Shown in pieces: positions 5,639 through 14,629 of a DNA stretch of 18,071 bases. Position numbers and translations under genes: made by a program. Source of the DNA: CALMEC01 sp031372145. GTDB taxonomy: Bacteria > Actinomycetota > Thermoleophilia > Miltoncostaeales > Miltoncostaeaceae. Positions within the stretch are counted from its first letter, which is position 1, and the number at the start of each line of letters is the position of its first letter. The notes beneath the pieces are model-generated. The model searched no databases. It was not told where the DNA came from and was given only the letters and a program-made list of their open reading frames with translations. The DNA lies in contig JANMKR010000068.1 of the NCBI GenBank assembly GCA_031372145.1, positions 1 through 18,071 on the forward strand, given 5' to 3'.

Positions 5639-7504
5639 CTACCAGCCGGGTTGGCAGGTCGCGACGCGGGTGGTGTCGCGATGCGGGTCCAATCGGGTCC
5701 AGCGTTGCACGGCGCCGGCGCGTTGCGCCGTATCGGCCACGGCGACCAGGCACTCCCAGGCGAACGGATTGTCGGGCTGGCGGTCGACGGCGCGACGGGC
5801 GGCTGAGGTTGCTCCGGACCGGTCGCCCAGGCTGGCAAGCGCGCGCGCCTCGACGAGCAGCGGGCCGATCGAGAGGGGTGCGCTCCCCGCGGCGGAATGC
5901 GCCAGTGCCGCGCCCCGGGCGGGATCAGCCGCCGCGGCCAGGTCGGCATCGGTGGCGCGGCGTTCCCCGTGCCACAGGACGAGCGCGCTGACGCACGCGC
6001 CGACGGCAACGACGGCCACCACGCCGATGCGGACGAGCCCGACGGCGTGGCTGGTGGCCTGCGGTCGTGCGCCCATCGCCACGATGACCCCGGCCGCGCC
6101 CATGGCGGGGATCGTTGCGGCGGGCGACGTCCAGGGAATGTCGAGTTGGGCTTGCACCAGGAACGCCAGGACGATGCCGAGTGCCGGAGCCGCCGCCCTG
6201 CCGGCCCGTCGGGCACCCCAGGCCACTGCGGCCAGTGCCGTGAGGCCCAGCAGCAGCCCCACCAGTCCAAGCTCGCTCATGAGCTCCAGCCCCAATTGGT
6301 GCGGTTGGCGCACCTGCAGGTTCTCGTTTGCGACCGCGCGCTCGGCGATATGCGTCAGCGGAAAGCTGCCCGCTCCGTTGCCGACGATCGGCGCGTCCAG
6401 GAACCCGCGCCAGGCCTGACCCCACCAGGCTGTCCGGTTGTTGGAGCTCAGGCTGATGACGTGCTTGGCACCGGTGTTGGCGTTGCGACCGACCAGGGCA
6501 GCGAGGGCGATCCCACCGACGATGGCGACGCCCGTCGCGGCCAGCACGATTCGCCCGGCGGCCGGCCGATCGAGCCACCGCGCCACGCGGCGGGCCGCCG
6601 GGGCAAGGGGATCGCCCATCGTGGCGGCGATGGCGGCCCCGACGATGATCAACCCCCCCAGCACCAAACCGGCGCCGCGGCGTCCGGCCGGATCACCAAG
6701 GACCGGCTCGGTGGTCAACGGTCCGGCCGCGAGCGCATACACCGCGGCAGGCACCGCGCCGAACACCGCAGCGCCGAGCGCACCGAGCATGGCCGGCCGG
6801 TCGGCCTGCAGCCACAGCCCCACGGCGATGGCCGCCCCCAGCGCCAGGATGCCACTGCGCGATCCGCTCATCGCGACGACCAGCAGCCCGAGCATCAGGA
6901 TGATGGCCCCGGCCTGGCGCCAGCGGCGTTGCGAGGCCAGGCAGAGGGTACCGGGCACCACGAACACCGCGACCAGCGCCAGCGTGTTGGCATGACCGAT
7001 CGGCGCCGCCAGGCGCGGCGCATCATCGATCGGCGCCAGCAACTCAGGAACCACTCGGCTGCCGAGCGCCCAGGCCAGCACCGGCACGGCCGCGATCGCG
7101 ACGCCGATGGCGAACCTGCGCGCCGGGTCGCGTGTTGCCATCGCGAGGGCGGCACCCGTGACCAGCGCGGCCAATCCGATCGCGACGCGGTTGGTCGCAA
7201 GCCACGCACGATCGGGCGCGGGCGCCCACGCGATCGACAGCGCCGACCACGCGACGAGCGCCCCCATCGCCGCGACGGCGAGCATCAGGGGTCCGCCCCA
7301 CGCCTGACGGCGCGATCGCACCACGGCAGCGACGGTGAGTGCCGAGCCACCGACCAATCCCCAGGCCAGCGCGGTGGCACCGGCACCGACCGGCAGGCGA
7401 CCCAGGTCGATACCGCCATGCGTCATACTCAGGACCGTCCAACCCGCGAGCGCCAGCACCGACAGCCAGATGACAACCCTGGCGTCTTGAGCGCTTAACG
7501 TCAT
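5639..7504 (-). CDS. O-antigen ligase/polymerase-like (Wzy_C) membrane protein with TPR-like tail
   Basis: From the ATG at 7504 the protein has 621 residues with a dozen or so hydrophobic segments. The family core is visible: SGSRSG around residues 213-218 in one membrane region, then a long extracytoplasmic stretch WWGQAWRGFLDAPIVGNGAGSF (360-381) and RQPHQLGLELMSELGLVG (399-416), typical of O-antigen ligase/WaaL and related polymerases that move undecaprenyl-linked glycans at the outer face of the membrane. The last ~90 residues are soluble and TPR-like (EARALASLGDRSGATSAARRA). A Gram-positive-type actinobacterium has no LPS, so a surface-polysaccharide or glycoprotein acceptor is more likely. 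The frame is open to 7696, but those extra residues are polar and antisense to the next gene. The plus-strand 533-codon ORF over it is a shadow. Confidence 0.88.
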   Translation of the reverse strand: MTLSAQDARVVIWLSVLALAGWTVLSMTHGGIDLGRLPVGAGATALAWGLVGGSALTVAAVVRSRRQAWGGPLMLAVAAMGALVAWSALSIAWAPAPDRAWLATNRVAIGLAALVTGAALAMATRDPARRFAIGVAIAAVPVLAWALGSRVVPELLAPIDDAPRLAAPIGHANTLALVAVFVVPGTLCLASQRRWRQAGAIILMLGLLVVAMSGSRSGILALGAAIAVGLWLQADRPAMLGALGAAVFGAVPAAVYALAAGPLTTEPVLGDPAGRRGAGLVLGGLIIVGAAIAATMGDPLAPAARRVARWLDRPAAGRIVLAATGVAIVGGIALAALVGRNANTGAKHVISLSSNNRTAWWGQAWRGFLDAPIVGNGAGSFPLTHIAERAVANENLQVRQPHQLGLELMSELGLVGLLLGLTALAAVAWGARRAGRAAAPALGIVLAFLVQAQLDIPWTSPAATIPAMGAAGVIVAMGARPQATSHAVGLVRIGVVAVVAVGACVSALVLWHGERRATDADLAAAADPARGAALAHSAAGSAPLSIGPLLVEARALASLGDRSGATSAARRAVDRQPDNPFAWECLVAVADTAQRAGAVQRWTRLDPHRDTTRVATCQPGW

Positions 7505-7558
7505 ACCGGTACGATCCGCGCCGCGTCCGCGTGTGCGGCTCGCCTCATCACTCACTCG

Positions 7559-7993
7559 GTGGTCCCCCTGCCCCGTCGCCTCGCCGCTCTTCTCATCGCG
7601 CTCATCGCGACCGTGTCCTTCACCGGCACGGCGCTCGGGAGCCCGAGGGACGTTATCAACGACTTCCTCGACACCGGGACGATCGACGCCTGCCACAGCA
7701 CGGCCGACTACGCCGCCGCCCGCAGGGAGCCGGTGCAGAGTCAGTACGGCGACTTCCAGGGTGCGCTCGACGCGGCGCTTGCCACGCCGGCGCTCGTCGG
7801 CACCGCTGCCACGCCCTGCCCGGTGGTCCCGACCCCGGGCGACGGATCGGGGGTCGGAGGGATCGCCCTGATCGTCATCCCGATCGGATTGTGCCTTGTG
7901 GCGCTCGTGATGGTGGTGGGCGGACGCCGACGGCGCGCCGCCGCCGGCGACGGCCCGGATACGGCGAACGACGGCTCGGATCCGCCGGCGTGA
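7559..7993 (+). CDS. Small secreted/membrane-anchored protein upstream of signal peptidase I
   Basis: The protein has 144 residues and no recognised family. It has a signal peptide (basic RR at 6-7, hydrophobic LAALLIALIATV, cleavage plausible after TALG near 27), a ~70-residue outer part with two cysteines (C45, C87) that could form a disulfide, a PTPGDGSG linker, a membrane helix at 101-121 and a GGRRRR stop-transfer signal. Topology is therefore outside-N, inside-C. The start is GTG without an obvious ribosome site. Its stop overlaps the signal peptidase start as GTGA, so the two are translationally coupled. It may assist or be a substrate of the peptidase; that is inference from position. 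Confidence 0.75.
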   Translation: MVPLPRRLAALLIALIATVSFTGTALGSPRDVINDFLDTGTIDACHSTADYAAARREPVQSQYGDFQGALDAALATPALVGTAATPCPVVPTPGDGSGVGGIALIVIPIGLCLVALVMVVGGRRRRAAAGDGPDTANDGSDPPA

Positions 7994-8568
7994 TCCTGCG
8001 CCGCTTCATGAAGGACGTCGTGTTGCCCGTCGCGGTGGCGATCGCCCTCGCGTTCTTGATCCAGGCCGCCGTGGCCAAGCCGTACGAGATCCCGACACCC
8101 TCCATGGTGCCGACGATTCAGGCGGGCGATCGCGTCATCGCCAACCGCGTCATCTACAAGTTCCGCGACATCTCGCGTGGCGACATCATCGTGTTCCACC
8201 CGACCGTGGCCGCGCGGACGACGTGCTCGGGCCCCGAGGGCGCACGGGACGAGACGCCGTTCGTCAAACGGGTGATCGGTCTTCCGGGTGATCACCTGGT
8301 GATCGAGGCCGGCAAGCGTGAGGTGATGGTCAACGGCACGGCGTTTGATGTGCCGGCGGCAGCGCCGAACCCGCTGCAGGGCGCGGGGAACGATCTGCGC
8401 AGCAAGGCATTCGACGTCCCACAGGACAAGTTGTTCGTGATGGGCGACAACCGCCAGGACTCCTGCGACTCGCATCAGTGGAGCGATCCGTTCGTGCCCA
8501 TCGGTGCCGTGATCGGCCAGGCCGAGGTCACCTACTGGCCGGTCCGCCACCTCACGTTTCTCAGGTAA
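7990..8568 (+). CDS. lepB: Signal peptidase I
   Basis: The 192-residue protein has one N-terminal membrane segment (about 10-29) followed by the catalytic serine motif PTPS38MVPT, the general-base lysine in FVK93RVIGLPGD, and the conserved GDNRQDSCDSHQW box. These are the hallmarks of S26 signal peptidases, which cut signal peptides from exported proteins at the outer face of the membrane. The GTG at 7990 is chosen because it forms a GTGA overlap with the preceding gene; ATG at 8008 is an alternative that would shorten the cytoplasmic tail. The frame is open up to 7531 but that part runs out of frame over the preceding gene. Confidence 0.95.
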   Translation: MILRRFMKDVVLPVAVAIALAFLIQAAVAKPYEIPTPSMVPTIQAGDRVIANRVIYKFRDISRGDIIVFHPTVAARTTCSGPEGARDETPFVKRVIGLPGDHLVIEAGKREVMVNGTAFDVPAAAPNPLQGAGNDLRSKAFDVPQDKLFVMGDNRQDSCDSHQWSDPFVPIGAVIGQAEVTYWPVRHLTFLR

Positions 8569-8590
8569 CCGGCCGCGGCGGGCGAGGGTT

Positions 8591-8628
8591 CGAAACCTCA
8601 ACCCTTCAGGAGTCTGCGAAACCTCAAC
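8591..8628. promoter_or_regulatory. Paired direct repeats upstream of nrdR
   Basis: The 12-mer CGAAACCTCAAC occurs at 8591-8602 and again at 8617-8628, 26 bases apart. The first copy overlaps the palindrome GGTTCGAAACC, and AGGGTT/AACCCT flank it as an inverted repeat. The position, between lepB and nrdR, suggests regulator binding sites. It does not resemble the AT-rich NrdR box known elsewhere. Confidence 0.4.
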
Positions 8629-8690
8629 ACCGGACGCATGCGAGTGCATTTCGGCGCGCACGCCCAAATCGCGCGGGGAGCGGCAGGAAC

Positions 8691-8712
8691 CGTTGCGCCA
8701 AGGCCTTGCAAC
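8691..8712. promoter_or_regulatory. Palindrome upstream of nrdR
   Basis: CAAGGCCTTG (8699-8708) is a perfect 10-base palindrome, flanked by GTTGC on the left and CAAC on the right, which extends the symmetry imperfectly. It lies about 95 bases before the nrdR start and may be an operator. A TAGCGT hexamer at 8788-8793, nine bases before the nrdR ATG, could be a -10 box for a short-leader transcript. Confidence 0.35.
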
Positions 8713-8802
8713 CGGCGGCCCGACGAGGGAGGATGCCACCCCGGCGCGCTGAATGTAGCGTGTGGTTCCTTCGTCCGACCCCAGGGATAGCGTTCCGCGA
8801 CC

Positions 8803-9413
8803 ATGATCTGTCCGTTCTGTGAACACCCCGACCACCGTGTCGTGGAGTCCCGCGTCGCCGACGCCAAGGACGCGATCCGCCGTCGGCGTGAGTGCGGTGA
8901 GTGCGGGCGCAGGTTCACGACGTACGAACACATCGAAGAGGCGCCGATCGTCGTCATCAAGGCGTCCGGAGAGCGCGAGCCGTTCGACCGGCAAAAGCTG
9001 CTGTCCGGACTGCAGCGCGCATGCCACAAGCGGCAGGTCTCGACACAGCTGCTCGAGACGGCCGTGCGCGACATCGAGTCCGAGCTTCGCAACCGGCTCC
9101 GCCAGGAGGCGTCGAGCCAGCTGATCGGCGAGCTCACCCTGCGCCGGCTCAAAGAAATCGACCAGGTCGCGTACGTGCGGTTCGCCTCGGTGTACCGCGC
9201 GTTCTCCGACGTCGAGGAGTTCGAAGAGGAACTCGCGCGGCTCGAACGTGAGCCCCCACTGCCGCGCGGACAAGCCTCGCTGGACGAACAGATGTTCGAT
9301 ACAATTCCCAGCCCACTCACCACCACCCATGGTCGCCGCGGCCGTCTTCGCGCACTTTCAGGCGGACTCGCCACACCATCCACCGCATCACCCGATCAGG
9401 AGGGTACTGACTG

Positions 9414-9414
<1 letters not shown>
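8803..9414 (+). CDS. nrdR: Transcriptional repressor NrdR with C-terminal extension
   Basis: The N-terminal zinc ribbon has C3-x2-C6 and C31-x2-C34, with the family hallmarks ESRVADAKDAIRRRRECGECGRRFTTYE. An ATP-cone follows (about 46-136: VIKASGEREPFDRQKLL through VAYVRFASVYRAF). NrdR senses adenine nucleotides through the cone and represses ribonucleotide reductase genes. The usual length is about 150-160 residues; this one has 203, with a ~45-residue polar, Ser/Thr/Pro-rich tail. That tail ends directly at nrdJ: the TGA and the nrdJ ATG share one base, and the nrdJ ribosome site lies inside the nrdR coding sequence. The two form a coupled operon in which the repressor is made with the enzyme it controls. 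Confidence 0.95.
9398..9404 (+). promoter_or_regulatory. Strong ribosome binding site of nrdJ
   Basis: AGGAGGG lies nine bases before the ATG at 9414, inside the last codons of nrdR. It fixes the nrdJ start and is the strongest Shine-Dalgarno seen in the window. Confidence 0.8.
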
Positions 9415-12233
<2,819 letters not shown>

Positions 12234-12276
12234 GAAGCGACCTCGACGCCGCCTGAGCCACCGCGCTTGGGCGGCC

Positions 12277-12304
12277 TTTGGCCCCGCCTCCCGGGCGGGC
12301 CAAA
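12277..12304 (+). terminator. Hairpin downstream of nrdJ
   Basis: TTTGGCCCCGCC pairs with GGCGGGCCAAA across a short loop, with one bulged C, giving an 11-bp GC-rich stem 43 bases after the nrdJ stop. No run of T follows, so intrinsic termination is likely weak or Rho-assisted. Confidence 0.5.
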
Positions 12305-12373
12305 CGTCTTCGGCGCCGGGATTGTTCTCGCGCCGTCCGTCCCGATCCTTCCGGCGACAGACCACTCGTGCAC

Positions 12374-12379
12374 TAGGAT
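12374..12379 (+). promoter_or_regulatory. -10-like box for a leaderless GTG start
   Basis: TAGGAT lies exactly six bases before the GTG at 12386, so transcription would begin at or next to the start codon. No Shine-Dalgarno is present. The same hexamer-to-start spacing is seen at 3648-3653. Confidence 0.6.
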
Positions 12380-12385
12380 CGGGAC

Positions 12386-13120
12386 GTGGTCGCCCCGCCT
12401 CCGCGTCGCCCGTTCGGCGGCATCCTCGAGCCGCACACCGCGTCGATCGGCGGCAGGCTCAACTGGTTGCGTGCGGGCGTGCTGGGCGCCAACGACGGCA
12501 TCGTGTCGACCGCGAGCCTGGTCGTCGGCGTCGCCGGGGCGACGAGCGACCGGGGGGCGTTGATCACCGCGGGGATTGCGGGCCTGTTCGCCGGTGCGCT
12601 GTCGATGGCGGTGGGCGAGTACGTCTCGGTCAGCACTCAGCGCGACACCGAACGTGCGCTCGTGGCGAAGGAGCGCCGTGAGCTTGCCGAGGACCCCGAG
12701 GGCGAGCTGCGCGAGTTGGGGGAGATTTATGAGCACAAGGGCCTGTCACCACAGGTCGCTCGGCAGGTCGCCCGTGAGCTGTCGGAACACGACGCGTTGG
12801 CCGCGCACGCCGACGTCGAGCTCCACCTCAATCCAGACGAACTGACGAGTCCGTGGCAGGCGGGCGCGGCGTCGTTCGTGGCGTTCACGGTCGGAGCGCT
12901 GCTGCCGTTACTGGCGATCGTTCTGGCACCCGCCGGCGTACGCGTGCTGGTCACGTTCGCCGCCGTCCTCGTCGGTCTGGCGATCACCGGCTCGCTGAGT
13001 GCCCAGCTCGGCGGTGCCCGGCACCGCCCCGCCATCGTCCGCGTCATGCTGGGCGGCGCGCTGGCGATGGTGATCACCTACGGCATCGGTCTCCTCGTCG
13101 GCTCGACCGGACTGACCTAG
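12386..13120 (+). CDS. VIT1/CCC1-family membrane transporter
   Basis: The 244-residue protein has the family's opening signature, LRAGVLGANDGIVSTASLVVGVAGA at about 28-52, then a second membrane segment with GLFAGALSMAVGEYVSVSTQRD, a charged cytoplasmic helical region (about 88-150, with many Glu that could bind metal) and three C-terminal membrane segments. VIT1/CCC1 proteins carry iron or manganese into vacuoles in plants and yeast; bacterial members are thought to export or buffer these ions. The GTG start is set by the -10-like TAGGAT six bases upstream. It stands alone between the nrdJ hairpin and repeat copy D. Metal specificity is inferred from family only. Confidence 0.9.
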   Translation: MVAPPPRRPFGGILEPHTASIGGRLNWLRAGVLGANDGIVSTASLVVGVAGATSDRGALITAGIAGLFAGALSMAVGEYVSVSTQRDTERALVAKERRELAEDPEGELRELGEIYEHKGLSPQVARQVARELSEHDALAAHADVELHLNPDELTSPWQAGAASFVAFTVGALLPLLAIVLAPAGVRVLVTFAAVLVGLAITGSLSAQLGGARHRPAIVRVMLGGALAMVITYGIGLLVGSTGLT

Positions 13121-13156
13121 CAGTTGTAGTCCGCCCGAACGCCGGTCTGCGCAATC

Positions 13157-13200
13157 GTGCCAATTGACCGTCGTGCGCGTGCCAATTGGCCACAGTGGCC
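13157..13200 (-). repeat. Intergenic repeat, diverged copy D
   Basis: GTGCCAATTGACC (13157-13169) and GTGCCAATTGGCC (13179-13191) form a direct repeat with 22-base spacing, followed by the palindrome GGCCACAGTGGCC (13188-13200). Read on the minus strand, the blocks GGCCAATTGGC and GGTCAATTGGCAC match the first half of copy B in order and spacing; the ACACAC half is absent. It lies in the 158-base gap before the M23 peptidase gene. Confidence 0.5.
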
Positions 13201-13278
13201 ACGTTCGGCTGATCGCGCGGGTGGAACGGCCGATCCGTAGCGGGTTAAGTCGCCCCGCCAATCCGCCGATCACAAGAG

Positions 13279-14196
13279 ATGATGTTCTCGCCAGAACGAA
13301 TCCTCGACCGTGGTCGTCTGCTGATCGGCATGCTGATCGTCGCGCCGCTCGGTGCGCTCGCGCCGGCCATCGGCCGTCCGGCAACGGCGGCGCCGACATG
13401 GTCGCTCACGGCGACGACTCCCAACCCGATCATGCAGGACGCGCCGACCGCCAGAGATGTGCTCGCCAAGCTCACCAACGGCACCGTGACGAACCCGGTG
13501 GCCGGGGCTGCAACAGATCAAAGCTCACCCTCAAGTTCAGCGTCAGATGACACGGCGGGCGCACCGGTCGCGACGAGTGAGGTGGGGAGCGACAGCGCTG
13601 AGTCCGCCGAGCAGTCGTCAGTTCAGATTCCTGGGACCGCACCAACCGCGGCGCTGGCCGCGCTGCTGCGCCAGTCACAGTCCAAGAATGCTCCGGTCAC
13701 CCCGTTCTCGACGTCGCTGCCCGGAGGGTCGCAAGGATCGTTGCCCGTCGCAGCGCCCTCAACCCGCGTCTATCCCATCCCGCAGGGCGCCACCCATGTG
13801 TTTCCGGTCGCCGGCGGTGCGACGTTCACCAACGACTGGGGTGGAGCCCGACCGGGCGGCACGAGCCACCAGGGCATCGACCTGTTCGCCGCGACCGGCA
13901 CACCGGTGGTCGCCGTCAGCGACGGCACGTTGTTTCGCGTCGGCTGGAACGCGATCGGCGGCTGGCGGTTCTGGTTGCGTGACCGGTGGGGCAACGAGTT
14001 CTACCACGCCCATCTCTCGGCCTTCTCCCCGCTTGCCAAGGAGGGCGCGGAGGTCCGAGCCGGCACGGTGATCGGTTTCGTCGGCAACACGGGCGATGCC
14101 AAGACGACCCCGCCGCACGTGCATTTCGAGGTCCACCCGAACGGCGCCGGACCCGTCCCGCCGTTCCCGTTCGTCTCCACCTGGCCGCGTATCTGA
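13279..14196 (+). CDS. Secreted M23 (LytM-type) metallopeptidase
   Basis: The 305-residue protein starts with a signal peptide (RGRLLIGMLIVAPLGALAPA, cleavage plausible near ATA-AP at ~37). A disordered Ser/Ala/Thr-rich linker (about 50-150) follows, then a C-terminal M23 domain. Zinc ligands are H197-x3-D201 in SHQGIDLFAATGTPV and H282 in PPHVHFEVHPNG; H243 and H245 lie in FYHAHLSAF, the position of the catalytic histidines. The family cuts peptide cross-links of peptidoglycan outside the cell. The ATG at 13279 is followed at once by a second ATG; AAGAG just upstream is a weak ribosome site. A short GC hairpin follows the stop. It has the ligands of an active enzyme rather than a degenerate LytM. 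Confidence 0.93.
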   Translation: MMFSPERILDRGRLLIGMLIVAPLGALAPAIGRPATAAPTWSLTATTPNPIMQDAPTARDVLAKLTNGTVTNPVAGAATDQSSPSSSASDDTAGAPVATSEVGSDSAESAEQSSVQIPGTAPTAALAALLRQSQSKNAPVTPFSTSLPGGSQGSLPVAAPSTRVYPIPQGATHVFPVAGGATFTNDWGGARPGGTSHQGIDLFAATGTPVVAVSDGTLFRVGWNAIGGWRFWLRDRWGNEFYHAHLSAFSPLAKEGAEVRAGTVIGFVGNTGDAKTTPPHVHFEVHPNGAGPVPPFPFVSTWPRI

Positions 14197-14207
14197 CCGC
14201 CCTCCGG

Positions 14208-14224
14208 GGGTCTCGGCGAGGCCC
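14208..14224 (+). terminator. Short hairpin after the M23 peptidase gene
   Basis: GGGTCT and AGGCCC pair (one G-U) around a 5-base loop, 11 bases after the stop codon. There is no T-run. Farther on, CGACGGT (14224-14230) and ACCGTCG (14281-14287) are an exact 7-base inverted repeat enclosing 50 bases. Confidence 0.35.
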
Positions 14225-14326
14225 GACGGTGAAGCGCATGGGCATTCGCTGACTCTGGACAGTCCGCGTGGTGGCCAGGAACCGTCGCCGAACCGGGCAA
14301 TCGCGTTGCGGACCGAACGATCCTAA

Positions 14327-14488
14327 GTGCCCGCTTTCGTAGGTACAACCACGTCTCCCGGCTGCACACCGTCGCCAGGCGGTGTCCTCGGTCTCGCTGT
14401 TATGGGAACCGAGAGCGGCAAGACACTGCGTCCTTGCCTGACTCGGCTTTCGCGCGGGATACGTCGCCGTACTTACGAAAGCGAGCAC
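14327..14488. repeat. 162-base element with 20-base inverted termini and internal hairpins
   Basis: The termini 14327-14346 (GTGCCCGCTTTCGTAGGTAC) and 14469-14488 (GTACTTACGAAAGCGAGCAC) are inverted repeats matching at 18 of 20 positions. Inside are ACACCG/CGGTGT with an 8-base loop and a two-part hairpin in which CCGAG/CTCGG encloses GGCAAG/CTTGCC. On either strand this would fold as one long stem closing two internal hairpins. It may be a small non-autonomous mobile element or a structured leader RNA for the gene starting at 14630. No clear target-site duplication is seen and no known RNA family was recognised. The rest of the 14197-14629 gap holds the motifs at 14511-14547. Confidence 0.6.
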
Positions 14489-14510
14489 TACGACCCAGGC
14501 CCTAGACCTC

Positions 14511-14547
14511 CGTACAGGGATATTCAGGCGGACGTATAGGGATATCC
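14511..14547 (+). promoter_or_regulatory. Tandem operator-like motifs before the secreted propeller gene
   Basis: CGTACAGGGATATTC (14511-14525) and CGTATAGGGATATCC (14533-14547) are direct repeats with 22-base spacing, about two turns of the helix. The second includes the palindrome GGGATATCCC (14539-14548). They lie about 85-120 bases before the likely start at 14630. A regulator binding side by side on one DNA face is a reasonable inference; TATAGG or GATATC could also form a -10 box. Confidence 0.45.
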
Positions 14548-14629
14548 CGGCGCAACTCCCCCGATTGCGGGTACAAGACTGGCCTTTTGCGTGTGTCGAA
14601 AGCGTCGTGCGGTGTCCAGACTGGAACCG

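Noticed and set aside
5897..7498. 533-codon plus-strand ORF opposite the O-antigen ligase-like gene
   Set aside because: Low-complexity Arg/Gly/His/Asp composition and no hydrophobic pattern; the minus strand encodes a clear membrane protein.
8587..8600. GGTTCGAAACC resembling a tRNA T-arm
   Set aside because: The stem is only four pairs, and no anticodon arm, D-arm or acceptor stem can be formed around it; lepB coding sequence lies too close upstream.
8641..8802. Cobalamin riboswitch before nrdR-nrdJ
   Set aside because: The conserved B12-box and core GCC-ACTG order are not present, and a B12-using reductase would not be expected to be shut off by B12.
13201..13278. c-di-AMP (ydaO-type) riboswitch before the M23 peptidase
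   Set aside because: Such switches often precede actinobacterial wall hydrolases, but the gap is too short and lacks the conserved core sequences.
14327..14400. LysM-like peptide remnant on the minus strand (PGDVVVPTKAG)
   Set aside because: Only a dozen residues look suggestive, no upstream domain is readable, and the region is better explained by paired inverted repeats.
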